A stretch of DNA of 64,000 bases from Pseudomonas sp. FEN (GCF_904067045.1 NZ_CAJFDC010000015.1:95644-159643); one strand, 5' to 3'. Positions 28,095 to 37,866 are shown, counted from the stretch's first letter. A program made the numbers and translations. The notes: generated by a model not told the origin, from the sequence alone.

Positions 28095-30752
28095 TCAGGC
28101 CAGGCTTTTGCTGACGACCTCATACACATCGGCCGACAACTCACCCGAACCGCGAATCCGCTCCAGCTCAGCCTTCATCAGCGCTTGGCGGGCGCCGTCG
28201 TATTTGCGCCAGCGGGTCAGCGGCGCCAACTGCCGGGAAGCAATCTGCGGATTCAGGGCATTGAGCTGGATCACGATGTCCGCCAGGAAGCGGTAACCGG
28301 AACCATCCGCCGCGTGGAAGTTGATCAGGTTTTGCCCGGCAAAGGCCCCGATCAACGCCCGCACCTTGTTCGGGTTCCTGATGGTGAACGCCGGGTGTTC
28401 CATCAAGGCCTTGACCCGCTGCAAACCACCGGGCAACACGCTGCCGGCCTGGACACTGAACCACTGGTCCATGACCAGCGGATTGTCCTTGAAGTGCTCG
28501 GCGAAACTGGCCAGCGCCAGGGCCTTCTCGGCCTCGAACGGCGAGTTCACCAACACCGCCAGGGCGGTCAGGCGCTCGGTCATGTTGTCGCTGTTCTCGA
28601 ACTGTTCCAAGGTCGCCGCCAACACTTGCGGCTTGCCGCTGAGCATCAGGTAGGACAGCGCGATGTTCTGCAAGGCACGCCGGGCGAAATGCTCGTTCTC
28701 GGCCACATAAGGCGTGGCTTTCGACAACGCGCGGTTGGCCTGGTAACGCTGCCACAAGCCGTCGAACAGCTGCTCGGCCAACTGCCGACGGACGAACTCG
28801 CGAGCCGTATGGATCGCTTCGACATCGGCCACTTCGCTGATTTCGGTAAGGTAGGCCTCACCCGGCAGCGAGAGCATTTCGGCGACCATTGCCTGGTCCA
28901 GTTGCTCGTTGGCCAGCACGCTGCGCAAGGCCGTGACCAGGCGCGGGTCGAGCACCAGCGCCACGCCCTTCCGATGCTGGGCGATCAGTTCCTGCAACAC
29001 CTGCACCGACAATTGCTGGCCGGCATCCCAACGGTTGAAACCGTCGCTGTCGTGCTGCATCAGGAACATCAACTGGTCGCGACTGTACGGGAAGCTCAGC
29101 TTCACCGGCGCCGAGAACCTTCGCAGCAGCGATGGCAACGGCTTGGCGTCGAGCCCCACGAAGGTGAAGGTCTGTTCGGCCTCGATCACCGAGAGCACGC
29201 GACTGGTGCTGCCAGCGCTCGCTTCGCCCGCCAGTTGCAAGGCGATTTCAGCGCCCTGGGCATCCAGCAGGCCGATTTCCAGCGGAATCACGAATGGCAG
29301 TTTTTCCTGCTTGTCCGGCGTCTGCGGGCAGCTCTGGCGGAAGGTCAGGCTGTAGGTTTTCGCGGCGGCGTCATAGTCCTCGCTGACCGCCAGGCGTGGC
29401 GTACCGGCCTGGCTGTACCAGCGCTTGAACTGGCTGAAGTCGACGCCGTTGGCATCTTCCATGGCCTTGACGAAATCGTCGCAGGTCACGGCCTGGCCGT
29501 CATGGCGCTGGAAGTACAGGTCGCTGCCCTTGCGGAAGCCTTCGGCGCCAAGCAGGGTGTGGATCATGCCGACCACTTCCGAGCCCTTCTCATAGACAGT
29601 CAGGGTGTAGAAGTTGGAGATCTCGATAAAGCTGTCCGGGCGCACGGCATGAGCCATGGGGCCGGCGTCCTCGGCGAACTGGTGGGTGCGCAGGTAGGCG
29701 ACATCCTGGATACGCTTGACCGTAGGCGAGTTCATGTCGGCGGAGAAGCCGGCATCGCGGAACACCGTGAAGCCTTCCTTGAGCGACAGCTGGAACCAGT
29801 CGCGACAGGTCACGCGATTGCCCGACCAGTTGTGGAAATATTCGTGGGCGACGATGGCCTCGACCCGCTGGTGCGCGGCGTCGGTGGCGGTTTCGGCACG
29901 GGCCAGCACGGCACTGGAGTTGAAGATATTGAGGCCCTTGTTCTCCATGGCGCCCATGTTGAAGTCGTTGACCGCGACGATCATGAAGATGTCCAGGTCG
30001 TACTCGCGACCGTAGACTTCCTCGTCCCAGCGCATGGACTTCTTCAGGCTGTTCATGGCGTGCTGGCACTTGTCGATGTTTTCCGGCTCGACATAGATGC
30101 GCAGCGCCACGTTACGCCCGCTCATGGTGGCGAAGCTGTCTTCGACACACCACAGGTCACCGGCCACCAGGGCGAACAGGTAGGCCGGCTTCATGAACGG
30201 GTCTTCCCAGGTCGCCCAGTGCCGACCGTCGTCCTGGGGACCGTTGCCCACCGGGTTGCCGTTGGACAGCAGCACCGGGTAGCGATGCTGCTCGGCGATG
30301 ACCGTGGTGGTGAACTTGCTCATCACGTCCGGGCGGTCGAGGTAATAGGTGATCTTGCGAAAGCCTTCGGCCTCGCACTGGGTGCAGAACATCGCGCCGG
30401 ACTTGTACAGGCCTTCCAGGGCGGTATTGGTTTCCGGGTGGATCTTCACGCTGGTGTCGACACTGAAGCGCTCGCTGCCCGGGTGCAGGGTCAGGTGGCT
30501 GTCGTCGATCTGGTAATCGGAATTCGCCAGTACCCGGTCGTCGAGTTGCACCGAGAGCAGCTCCAGCAACTGGCCGTCGAGCACCAACGGTGGCAGGCCC
30601 GGGCCGCGAGCCGGGTTGCGGCGCATCACCAGTTGCGCATGGACCAGGGTATGGTCCTCGAACAACTCGAAGGTCAGGTGCGTCTCGTCGATCAGGTAGT
30701 CCGGTGCCTGATAGTCCTTCAGATAGATCATCTTCGGCTGTTCGGTGCGCAT
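28095..30752 (-). CDS. pepN: Aminopeptidase N
   Basis: Zinc M1-family aminopeptidase removing N-terminal residues from peptides in the cytoplasm. The 885-residue length is typical. The substrate motif GAMEN (NMGAMENKGLNIF) and the zinc site HEYFH (IVAHEYFHNWSGNRVT) are intact, with the downstream glutamate in LKEGFTVFRD. AGGA lies nine bases before the ATG at 30752. It is the last gene of the nadK-led operon, starting 12 bases after DUF2797. Confidence 0.97.
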   Translation of the reverse strand: MRTEQPKMIYLKDYQAPDYLIDETHLTFELFEDHTLVHAQLVMRRNPARGPGLPPLVLDGQLLELLSVQLDDRVLANSDYQIDDSHLTLHPGSERFSVDTSVKIHPETNTALEGLYKSGAMFCTQCEAEGFRKITYYLDRPDVMSKFTTTVIAEQHRYPVLLSNGNPVGNGPQDDGRHWATWEDPFMKPAYLFALVAGDLWCVEDSFATMSGRNVALRIYVEPENIDKCQHAMNSLKKSMRWDEEVYGREYDLDIFMIVAVNDFNMGAMENKGLNIFNSSAVLARAETATDAAHQRVEAIVAHEYFHNWSGNRVTCRDWFQLSLKEGFTVFRDAGFSADMNSPTVKRIQDVAYLRTHQFAEDAGPMAHAVRPDSFIEISNFYTLTVYEKGSEVVGMIHTLLGAEGFRKGSDLYFQRHDGQAVTCDDFVKAMEDANGVDFSQFKRWYSQAGTPRLAVSEDYDAAAKTYSLTFRQSCPQTPDKQEKLPFVIPLEIGLLDAQGAEIALQLAGEASAGSTSRVLSVIEAEQTFTFVGLDAKPLPSLLRRFSAPVKLSFPYSRDQLMFLMQHDSDGFNRWDAGQQLSVQVLQELIAQHRKGVALVLDPRLVTALRSVLANEQLDQAMVAEMLSLPGEAYLTEISEVADVEAIHTAREFVRRQLAEQLFDGLWQRYQANRALSKATPYVAENEHFARRALQNIALSYLMLSGKPQVLAATLEQFENSDNMTERLTALAVLVNSPFEAEKALALASFAEHFKDNPLVMDQWFSVQAGSVLPGGLQRVKALMEHPAFTIRNPNKVRALIGAFAGQNLINFHAADGSGYRFLADIVIQLNALNPQIASRQLAPLTRWRKYDGARQALMKAELERIRGSGELSADVYEVVSKSLA

Positions 30753-30764
30753 GAGGGCGTCCTT

Positions 30765-31595
30765 TTACTGATGCACGGCGAGTTGGTAGGCCGTGTATTT
30801 ACGGATATTGATCACGCCGGTGTCAAAGATCAGGTACTGGCCCTTGATCCCCATCAGCGTGCCTTCGGCAATCGGATCCTTGTCCAGGTTGAAGCTGACC
30901 ACCTTGGTCGGGTAATGCTCGATCGGGTAACGGATTTCCAACGGCTCGACATCGCGCAACGGCTGGATGGCTTGCAGGCCGAACCGCGTCTGCAAGGCGG
31001 TGAAGCCCTCGGCACAGGATTCGAACAACTGCTCGCGCACCGCCTTGAGGTCCACCGCTGGCGCATCGCCCTTGAGCAAGGCGCGCCAGTTGGTCTTGTC
31101 GGCCACCTGGCTGCGAAACAGGTCCTCGACAAAGCCGGACTGCTGGCGGGTGGCAACCCGCACGATAGGCAACGCCTGGCTGGCGCCCTGGTCGAGCCAA
31201 CGGGTCGGCAACTGGGTGGCGCGGGTGATACCGACCTTGATCCCCGACGAGTTGGCCAGGTAGACCACGTGCTCGGTCATGCAGAATTTCTCGCCCCAGG
31301 CCGGCTCGCGGCAGGTACCGGCGTCGTAATGGCAGCGCTCGGGGCTCATGATGCAGGTGTCGCACTGGGCCAGCTTGGTCATGCACGGGTAGCAATAGCC
31401 CTGGCTGAAGCTGGTCTTGGTCTTGCGTCCACAATGGGTGCAATGAATCGCCCCGAGAAATTCCAGGCGCAGCTTCTGGCCGATCAACGGGTTGACCGGC
31501 ACCTCGCTGTCACCCAGGCGAAAGGCGTACTGCACGGCCGCGCCCTCAAGGCGCGCCGACATCTTGCTGATTGCACCGCGGCCAAGCTCGATCAA
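30765..31595 (-). CDS. DUF2797 domain-containing zinc-finger-like protein
   Basis: A cytoplasmic protein with many paired cysteines: HCTHCGRKTKT, YCYPCMTKLAQCDTC and a following CHYDAGTC, consistent with metal binding. Conserved KVGITRATQLPTRWLDQGA follows. I favour the TTG at 31595, which overlaps the DUF1315 stop (TTGA) and gives a conserved ELGRGAISKMSARLEG start; the ATG at 31562 is the alternative and gives 265 residues. Neither has a strong ribosome site, suggesting translational coupling. Function unknown. Confidence 0.87.
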   Translation of the reverse strand: MIELGRGAISKMSARLEGAAVQYAFRLGDSEVPVNPLIGQKLRLEFLGAIHCTHCGRKTKTSFSQGYCYPCMTKLAQCDTCIMSPERCHYDAGTCREPAWGEKFCMTEHVVYLANSSGIKVGITRATQLPTRWLDQGASQALPIVRVATRQQSGFVEDLFRSQVADKTNWRALLKGDAPAVDLKAVREQLFESCAEGFTALQTRFGLQAIQPLRDVEPLEIRYPIEHYPTKVVSFNLDKDPIAEGTLMGIKGQYLIFDTGVINIRKYTAYQLAVHQ

Positions 31596-31852
31596 TGGAT
31601 GGCGTCCGACTTGAACAGGATATTGGGCACCGGTTCCGACTTCGAGCCGCACTCCTGCGTGCCCATGTAGCCGGTACGCTGGTCTTCCGGCAGGTTCTGG
31701 GTTTCCCAGGCGATCATCGCCTGCAACGACAGCTCGCGCTGTTCGGCGCTGAGCTTGCGCCCGTCGGGCCATTTGCCGATTTCCACCGCCAGTTTCAGGC
31801 TCTGGTAGATGTCGGGGGTGATGTTTTCGATCATTTCGATAAAAGAGGACAT
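31592..31852 (-). CDS. DUF1315 family protein (YeaC-like)
   Basis: An 86-residue soluble protein starting MSSFIEMIENITPDIYQSLK, with GKWPDGRKLSAEQRE and a C-terminal segment around ILFK, matching the DUF1315 family. The start at 31852 has GGAG upstream; the frame runs on to 31957 but without family sequence. Embedded in the nadK-pepN operon. Function unknown. Confidence 0.9.
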   Translation of the reverse strand: MSSFIEMIENITPDIYQSLKLAVEIGKWPDGRKLSAEQRELSLQAMIAWETQNLPEDQRTGYMGTQECGSKSEPVPNILFKSDAIH

Positions 31853-31880
31853 GCGCGCTCCACGCTTGAAAAAAAGGCGA

Positions 31881-32753
31881 CTAGACGGCCAGTTTACGAC
31901 GAGCCCAGAGGCCGCCCAACAAACCGGTGAAACATCCGATGAGCAGTCCGCCGACATGGGCTCCGTTGGCGATTTCGCCGAAGCCGATCATCGACACCAG
32001 GCCCGACAGGCACAACAGCAGCCAGACCAGCATCATCACCAGCACGCCACGCGGCAGGCGATAGGCCGGGTTCGGCGCCAGCCACTGGTAGATCCAGCAA
32101 TGTCCGAGCAAACCGTAGAGCACCCCGGACAGGCCGCCGAACAGGGTCGGACCACTGACGTAATACTGCGTGTAGTTGGAGACCAGGCTGAACAGCAGCG
32201 TCAGCCCCAGCAGGTTGATACTGCCCTGGCGCCGCTCGATGCGCCGCCCCAGCTCCCAGTACCACATGCCATTCATGGCGATATGCAGGATGCCGAAGTG
32301 GATCAGCATCGGCGTCACCAGCCGCCACCACTGCCCCGCCGCCAAGCCATCGGCCAGGGGTGTGAACTGGACGTAGTTGCCGCTCACCCGGAAGTCGAGG
32401 AAGGTGAACCAGTGCATGACCTGGAGATTGTCACCCAGCAAGGTCACGGCGGCGACGATCAGGCTCAGCAACAGGATCGTGGCGGTGGCCGGAGTCTGGC
32501 GCACCTGAGTGAGAAAGTTCGGTCGGCTCATGGCGACCGGCGGGGCCTCGACTTCCAGGTGGTTGTCCGGATCGCCGCCGGGGAAACGCTGGTACAAGGA
32601 CAGCACGTCGGCACTGATCGACTCGGGCACCCACAGCACCTGCTCGCCGGCCTCTTCATTGACCCGGTGCGGCACCTGCATGCGCTCCAGCAGTTTGACG
32701 AAACCACTCAAGTCAGTGCTCAGCGGCAGGCGTAAGACAGCAGTGGCACTCAT
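31881..32753 (-). CDS. Rhomboid-family intramembrane serine protease (GlpG-like)
   Basis: A 290-residue membrane protease. The N-terminal about 95 residues are a cytoplasmic domain, then six or so helices. The catalytic serine lies in GGLSGVLYGLLGHCW and the catalytic histidine in the last helix, GAHVGGLLIG. The WWRLVTPMLIHFGILHIAMN segment is the conserved L1/H2 region. The start overlaps the metallophosphoesterase stop (ATGA). Confidence 0.93.
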   Translation of the reverse strand: MSATAVLRLPLSTDLSGFVKLLERMQVPHRVNEEAGEQVLWVPESISADVLSLYQRFPGGDPDNHLEVEAPPVAMSRPNFLTQVRQTPATATILLLSLIVAAVTLLGDNLQVMHWFTFLDFRVSGNYVQFTPLADGLAAGQWWRLVTPMLIHFGILHIAMNGMWYWELGRRIERRQGSINLLGLTLLFSLVSNYTQYYVSGPTLFGGLSGVLYGLLGHCWIYQWLAPNPAYRLPRGVLVMMLVWLLLCLSGLVSMIGFGEIANGAHVGGLLIGCFTGLLGGLWARRKLAV

Positions 32754-33721
32754 CGCAAAGCCTCGGGACGTTCAACATCGACCCAGACGAACTTCTGTGG
32801 GTCGAGCGTGGTTTCCTGGTCCAGCCGGTAGGCCGCCAGCTTGCCGTAGAGCACGGCGCTGTAATCCAGGCAGGCCAGGTTGGGACGGATCGGCGCCGGC
32901 TTGCCGCTGCGCCAGTAGTGACCGACGAACAGCATCGGCTCTTCGAGGCCATAGCGCAGCAAGGCATTTTTTTCGATCGGCGACAGCGGCTTGGTCGCCA
33001 CCTGCTCAGGCAAGGCGTCCGGCTGGAAGACGATATCGCCGTAGGTCTGCGGGTCGTCTTCCCAGAATTTGGTGCGGAAGAACGCCCGGGTCAGGCCGTC
33101 GCCACCGGTCAGCGTCAGGCCATCCGGCAGGCGCATGTCGGTGCCGCGCAGCAGGCGGTCGAACACCGTGGCGGCAAAGCTGCCGGACAACGCCGAAGCT
33201 TTCAGGAACGCTTCGTCGATCCGCCCGTCGGGGTACTGCGCCCGCAGCGGCGCGATCAAGCCGCCATCCCAGCAGGCATGCACCACGCGGAAACGTCCGG
33301 CATCGACGAACAACGGCAGTTCGTAGAACCAGGCGAGGAAGTCATGCCAGTCGGCCGGGTGCTGCTCGAACTGGCTCAGGGTCTCCTGGAGCAAGCGGGC
33401 ATGGCGCGGCGTGTGTTCGCGCACGAACTGCTTGCCGCTGCCCGCGGCTGCCGGGGTGCTCCAGCCCAGGGCGTTGAACTCGTGGTTGCCCATGATGCAC
33501 AGCGCCTGCCCGGCCTCGACCATGTCATGGACGATATGCAGCGCCTCGCGGATGCGCGGGCCGCGGTCGATGATATCGCCGAGGAACACCGCCATGCGCG
33601 ACGGATGCCGCCAGACGCCCGCCAGCTTCTGGTAGCCGAGCATGTCCAGCAGATGTTCGAGGGTCTGGGCGCAACCGTGCACATCGCCGATCAGATCGTA
33701 GCCACGCGCGGGATCGAGCAT
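32750..33721 (-). CDS. Metallophosphoesterase (calcineurin-like, PrpE/ApaH-type)
   Basis: A 323-residue cytoplasmic hydrolase with the full metal-site set: DLIGDVHGC near the start, FLGDIIDRGP, IMGNHEFNAL, and the later FVGHYWRSGKP. It resembles bis(5'-nucleosyl)-tetraphosphatase or protein phosphatases; the substrate cannot be told from sequence. It overlaps nadK by one base and the rhomboid gene by ATGA. Confidence 0.92.
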   Translation of the reverse strand: MLDPARGYDLIGDVHGCAQTLEHLLDMLGYQKLAGVWRHPSRMAVFLGDIIDRGPRIREALHIVHDMVEAGQALCIMGNHEFNALGWSTPAAAGSGKQFVREHTPRHARLLQETLSQFEQHPADWHDFLAWFYELPLFVDAGRFRVVHACWDGGLIAPLRAQYPDGRIDEAFLKASALSGSFAATVFDRLLRGTDMRLPDGLTLTGGDGLTRAFFRTKFWEDDPQTYGDIVFQPDALPEQVATKPLSPIEKNALLRYGLEEPMLFVGHYWRSGKPAPIRPNLACLDYSAVLYGKLAAYRLDQETTLDPQKFVWVDVERPEALR

Positions 33722-34611
33722 CAGTCGCCTCCACTACCGAGCCGACTGCCCCAGCCGAGCTTGGTGCGGCAGACTTCGTAATAGTTGTGATCGAGCGGGT
33801 GAATCAGCCGCAGCTTCTGCGGTTTCTTGCTGATGGTCACCGTATCGCCGGGGGCACAGGTGAAATGGTTCTGTCCGTCACAGGAAACCTGCGGGTAGAT
33901 CTGCATGTCCTTGGACACCACGATTTTCAACTCACTGTTGCCATCCACCACAATGGGGCGGCTGGACAAGGTATGGGGGTACATGGGCACGATCACAATG
34001 GCATCGAGCTTGGGATGCATGATCGGACCACCGGCGGACAGCGCATAGGCGGTGGAGCCGGTGGGCGTGGCGACGATCAGGCCGTCGGCCTTCTGGCTGC
34101 AGACGAACTGACCGTCGATATACAGCTCGAACTCGATCATCCGCGTCGACTTGCCGGGGTGCAGGACCACGTCGTTGAGCGCGTCGCCCTGGCCGATGGC
34201 TTCGGCATGGCGGCGCACTTCGGCTTGCAGCAGAAAGCGGTTCTCCACCAGGTAGTGGCCGTCAAGGACCTTGGCTACTTCGACTTCCAGGTCATCCGGA
34301 CGGATATCGGTGAGAAAACCCAGGTTGCCGCGGTTGATCCCCAGCACCGGGATATTGTGCCGGGCCAGCGCGCGGGCGGCGCCGAGCAGACTGCCGTCGC
34401 CACCGACGACAATCACCATGTCGCAGACTTCGCCGAGCATCTTGCGCGACGAGGTTTGCAGGCCGTGCCCCGGCAGGACCTCGGCGATGGTGTCTTCGAG
34501 GATGACGTGCAAGTGCCGCGCCAGCAGAAATTTCTTCAGGCGGCGAACGGTATCCAGCACCTGCGAACTGCCCAGGCGGCCAATGATGCCGATATTGCGA
34601 AATTGCTCCAT
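33721..34611 (-). CDS. nadK: NAD kinase
   Basis: Phosphorylates NAD to NADP. The 296-residue length and motifs are typical: GGDGSLLGAAR (the invariant GGDGS) near residues 72-82, GINRGNLGFLTD, then TPTGSTAYALSAGGP. AGGAG is seven bases before the ATG. First gene of the minus-strand operon running to pepN, divergent from DUF1853. Confidence 0.97.
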   Translation of the reverse strand: MEQFRNIGIIGRLGSSQVLDTVRRLKKFLLARHLHVILEDTIAEVLPGHGLQTSSRKMLGEVCDMVIVVGGDGSLLGAARALARHNIPVLGINRGNLGFLTDIRPDDLEVEVAKVLDGHYLVENRFLLQAEVRRHAEAIGQGDALNDVVLHPGKSTRMIEFELYIDGQFVCSQKADGLIVATPTGSTAYALSAGGPIMHPKLDAIVIVPMYPHTLSSRPIVVDGNSELKIVVSKDMQIYPQVSCDGQNHFTCAPGDTVTISKKPQKLRLIHPLDHNYYEVCRTKLGWGSRLGSGGD

Positions 34612-34699
34612 GGGGCTCCTGCGGGGTCTGGGACGGGCAAAGGGGAGATTATGGGCGAAAGCCGGCCCGAGACAAAACCCTTTCAGCTATGCTCGCAGG

Positions 34700-35650
34700 A
34701 TGATCCTCTTCCCCGACTTGCTCAACCTGCCCCGACAGTTGCGCCATCCCGAAGTGCGCGACCTGGCCTGGGTCATCCTCGCGCCACCGATGCTGGAAGA
34801 GACGCCATGGCCGCAACGCCACCCCTTGGCCGGCAGCGACTGGGTGCGGGCGCCGGAGCGGCTGGAGCACTGGTTGCACGAACTGGACCGCGATCCCGTC
34901 GCGCTGCAGGACTGGCTGGTCCGCGGGGCGAGCCGGCGCCTGGGGCTGTATTACGAGCGGTTGTGGCAGTTCGCCGTGCAACAGGCGCCCGGGATCGAGT
35001 TGATCGGCGCCAACCTGCCGATCCGCCGCGCGGGCCACACCCTCGGCGAACTGGACCTGCTGTTGCGCGATCGCGATGGCGTGCATCACCTGGAACTGGC
35101 GATCAAGCTGTACCTCGGTCCGCAGCAAGGCGGTGGCGAAGATCCGGCGCAATGGCTGGGCCCGGGTTGCCATGACCGGCTCGACCGCAAACTGGCGCAC
35201 CTGAGCCAGCACCAATTGCCGATTTCCGCCCGACCGGAGAGCCGCGAGGCCCTGGCGGCGCTGGATATCCATCAGTTCAGCGCGCAGTTGTGGCTGGGTG
35301 GTTACCTGCTGTATCCGTGGCCCGGAACCGCGTGTCCGCCGCGTGGCGCTCACCCACGACACCTGCATGGACGTTGGCTGCATCAGCGCGACTGGCCGGA
35401 CTTTATCAAGCGCAGCCCGGCGGGACGCTGGCAACCCCTGCCCCGCCATGCCTGGCTGGCGCCGGCGCACTACACCGAAGCGGATGCCTGGCCGCGGGAA
35501 CGCCTGGACCAATGGCTGGAAGAACTGGACCCGCATGCGCCGGCACAGTTGCTGGTGCGTTTGACCCGGAATGAGCAAGGCGACTGGGAAGAGGCCGAGC
35601 GCTTGTTCCTGGTGGCCGATCTCTGGCCGAATGTGCCGGGTACCGGTTAA
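34700..35650 (+). CDS. DUF1853 family protein
   Basis: A 316-residue protein starting LFPDLLNLPRQLRHPEVRDL, with RRLGLYYERLWQFAVQ and GELDLLLRDRDGVHHLELAI, the last a PD-(D/E)XK-like nuclease pattern (E-LD...HLELAIK). A nuclease role is inference only. I chose ATG 34700, the family start; the frame is open far upstream. Divergent from nadK, 88 bases apart. Confidence 0.88.
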   Translation: MILFPDLLNLPRQLRHPEVRDLAWVILAPPMLEETPWPQRHPLAGSDWVRAPERLEHWLHELDRDPVALQDWLVRGASRRLGLYYERLWQFAVQQAPGIELIGANLPIRRAGHTLGELDLLLRDRDGVHHLELAIKLYLGPQQGGGEDPAQWLGPGCHDRLDRKLAHLSQHQLPISARPESREALAALDIHQFSAQLWLGGYLLYPWPGTACPPRGAHPRHLHGRWLHQRDWPDFIKRSPAGRWQPLPRHAWLAPAHYTEADAWPRERLDQWLEELDPHAPAQLLVRLTRNEQGDWEEAERLFLVADLWPNVPGTG

Positions 35651-35667
35651 CCCTGTGTGGGACAGAT

Positions 35668-36126
35668 CTACAATTGACCGATCCGCTGCAAATGCGCGGC
35701 ATCGATCTCCGCCGGCGACAACGCCAGCAATGCCCGACAGCGCCGTTCGATCTGCGTCACCGTGGCCCTGAACGCCGCCATCACCGCCGCTTCATCGCCC
35801 GCCACATGGGACGGATCCTCCAACCCCCAGTGCGCCTTGAGCGCCGGACCGAAATACACCGGGCACGGCTCCCCCGCCGCCTTGTCGCATACCGTGATAA
35901 CGATATCCGGCACCGCCTCGGCAAACACCTCGGAACCTTTGCTGGAAAGCCCTTCGCTGGCGATCCCCAGCTGTTCCAGCGTTTTCAGGCTCAGCGGATG
36001 CACCTGGCCGGACGGAAAACTGCCGGCGCTCACCGCGCGCCAGCCGGCTGGCGCCAGGTGGTTGAACACCGCCTCGGAGAGAATGCTGCGGCAACTGTTG
36101 GCCGTGCACATGAACAGGACTTTCAT
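35668..36126 (-). CDS. arsC: Arsenate reductase, LMW-phosphatase type
   Basis: Reduces arsenate to arsenite. The 152-residue protein has the CX5R phosphatase loop at the N-terminus (FMCTANSCRS) and later cysteines including VCDKAAGEPCPV, typical of the arsenate reductases that use thioredoxin or glutaredoxin. The start at 36126 has GAGGAGC upstream. The frame extends into arsB, but that part is an out-of-frame reading of the transporter. Last gene of arsRBC. Confidence 0.94.
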   Translation of the reverse strand: MKVLFMCTANSCRSILSEAVFNHLAPAGWRAVSAGSFPSGQVHPLSLKTLEQLGIASEGLSSKGSEVFAEAVPDIVITVCDKAAGEPCPVYFGPALKAHWGLEDPSHVAGDEAAVMAAFRATVTQIERRCRALLALSPAEIDAAHLQRIGQL

Positions 36127-36140
36127 CACAACGCTCCTCG

Positions 36141-37427
36141 TCAAACCAGCGACAAACGCAAGGCCAGGGCCGCCAGGGTCACCAGCAGCACCGGCAGGGT
36201 CAGGACAATCCCGACCTTGAAGTAATAGCCCCAGCCGATGCGGATATCCTTGCGCTCCAGCACGTGCAGCCAGAGCAAGGTGGCCAGGCTGCCGATGGGG
36301 GTGATTTTCGGGCCCAGGTCGCTGCCGATGACGTTGGCGTAGATCATCGCGTCCTTCACTACACCGCTGGCCTGGCTGGCGTCGATCGACAAGGCGCCGA
36401 TCAGCACCGTCGGCAGGTTGTTCATCACCGAGGACAGGAACGCGCTCAGCAGCCCGGCGCCCATGGCCGCGCCCCAGATCCCGTAGCGGGCGAAATGGTC
36501 CAGCCAACCGGCCAGGTAAGTGGTCAGCCCGGCATTGCGCAGGCCGTAGACCACCAGGTACATACCCAGGGAGAAAATCACGATCTGCCACGGCGCCTCT
36601 CGCAGCACCCTGCGGGTCGAGATCTTGTGACCCCGGGCGGCGATCCCCAGCAACAATGCGGCGCAGGCCGCCGAAATCGCGCTGATGGGAATCCCCAGCG
36701 GCTCCAGGGCAAAGCAGCCCACCAGCAGGATGACCAGCACCCACCAGCCGGCGATGAAGGTGGCCTTGTCGTGGATCGCGCTGGCGGGCAGTTCCAACTG
36801 CTGCGGGTCGTAGTCACGGGGAATGTCCCGGCGGAAGAACCACAGCAGCACCAACAGGGTCGCGGCCACGCTGACCAGGTTCACCGGCAGCATCACCGAG
36901 GCATAGGCATTGAAGCCGATCTTGAAATAGTCGGCCGAGACGATGTTCACCAGGTTCGAGACCACCAGCGGCAGGCTCGCGGTGTCGGCGATAAAACCGG
37001 CGGCCATGACGAACGCCAGGGTCGCCGCCTTGGAAAAGCGCAGGGCCAGGAGCATGGCGATGACAATCGGCGTGAGGATCAGCGCCGCGCCATCGTTGGC
37101 GAACAATGCCGAGACCAGCGCCCCCAGCAGCACGAAAGCGGCAAACAGTTTGCGACCGCTGCCGCGCCCCCAACGCGCCACATGCAACGCCGCCCAGGCA
37201 AAGAAGCCGGCCTCGTCAAGCAACAGGCTGATGATGATCAGGGCGATAAAGGTGCCGGTGGCATTCCAGATGATATCCCAGACCAGCGGGATATCAGCCA
37301 GATGGACCACGCCGCAGAGCAAGGCCAGCAGCGCGCCCAGGCAGGCGCTCCAGCCGACGCCCAGGCCCTTGGGCTGCCAGATCACCAGGGTAATGGTCAG
37401 TAGGAAAATCAACGCGGCAATCAACAT
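36141..37427 (-). CDS. arsB: Arsenite efflux transporter ArsB
   Basis: Inner-membrane arsenite extrusion protein of 428 residues with about 12 helices. Conserved segments are LFANDGAALILTPIV, IADTASLPLVVSNLVN and MNNLPTVLIGALS. The start ATG at 37427 has GAAGG nine bases upstream. It lies 14 bases upstream of arsC and 41 bases after arsR, all on minus. Confidence 0.96.
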   Translation of the reverse strand: MLIAALIFLLTITLVIWQPKGLGVGWSACLGALLALLCGVVHLADIPLVWDIIWNATGTFIALIIISLLLDEAGFFAWAALHVARWGRGSGRKLFAAFVLLGALVSALFANDGAALILTPIVIAMLLALRFSKAATLAFVMAAGFIADTASLPLVVSNLVNIVSADYFKIGFNAYASVMLPVNLVSVAATLLVLLWFFRRDIPRDYDPQQLELPASAIHDKATFIAGWWVLVILLVGCFALEPLGIPISAISAACAALLLGIAARGHKISTRRVLREAPWQIVIFSLGMYLVVYGLRNAGLTTYLAGWLDHFARYGIWGAAMGAGLLSAFLSSVMNNLPTVLIGALSIDASQASGVVKDAMIYANVIGSDLGPKITPIGSLATLLWLHVLERKDIRIGWGYYFKVGIVLTLPVLLVTLAALALRLSLV

Positions 37428-37468
37428 GCACAACAACCTTCAAGGTTAGCAAGAGGGACGGCAAAGGC

Positions 37469-37816
37469 TCAGCAGCAACGCGCCGGCCGCTCGTTCATGG
37501 CCAGCAGCCGCTGGATATCGGCGGCCAGCCAGGGTTCGTTGGCCCGCAGGGTACCCTGCAACAACGTCAAGACCCATTCGGGCAGCCCAGGGTGCAGGCG
37601 ATAAAACACCCACTGCCCCTGGCGCCGATCGGCCAGCAGCCCGCCCTGGCGCAACTGCGCCAGGTGGCGGGAGATTTTTGGTTGGCTCAACTCCAGGGCG
37701 ACGGTCAATTCGCACACGCAGAGTTCACCTTCACGCGCCACCAGCAGCACGATCTGGCTACGGGTTTCGTCCGCCAGACATTTGAAGAGTTCCACGGGGG
37801 AGGAAAAACCGGACAT
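37469..37816 (-). CDS. arsR: ArsR-family arsenic-responsive repressor
   Basis: A 115-residue winged-helix repressor. The metalloid site is ELCVCELT, followed by the recognition helix region LSQPKISRHLAQLRQGGLL and the wing RRQGQWVFYRL. ARCC at the C-terminus provides extra cysteines. I prefer the ATG at 37816; an upstream ATG at 37846 would add ten residues but lies inside the putative operator region. First gene of arsRBC and probably autoregulated. Confidence 0.93.
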   Translation of the reverse strand: MSGFSSPVELFKCLADETRSQIVLLVAREGELCVCELTVALELSQPKISRHLAQLRQGGLLADRRQGQWVFYRLHPGLPEWVLTLLQGTLRANEPWLAADIQRLLAMNERPARCC

Positions 37817-37846
37817 CACGACGCACCAGAACATATGGAAATCCAA

Positions 37847-37866
37847 ATATATGGATAGTCATATAT
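37847..37866. promoter_or_regulatory. Probable ArsR operator
   Basis: ATATATG-GATAGT-CATATAT is a perfect 7+7 inverted repeat 30 bases before the arsR start, in an AT-rich promoter-like stretch. Its position and symmetry fit an ArsR binding site; assignment is by context. Confidence 0.6.

Noticed and set aside
27749..28144. Repetitive minus-strand protein (ACGEG-type repeats) as a possible novel repeat protein
   Set aside because: The 19-bp DNA repeat is not a multiple of three and keeps frames open by chance; it is a REP-derived array, not a gene.
27900..31670. 1256-codon plus-strand frame antisense to pepN and DUF2797
   Set aside because: It begins inside a 19-bp tandem repeat and runs antisense to two well-supported genes; the translation has no recognisable domain.
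35668..36744. ArsC with a long N-terminal fusion
   Set aside because: The upstream part is the arsB sequence read out of frame; ArsC starts at 36126 with its own ribosome site and CX5R loop.
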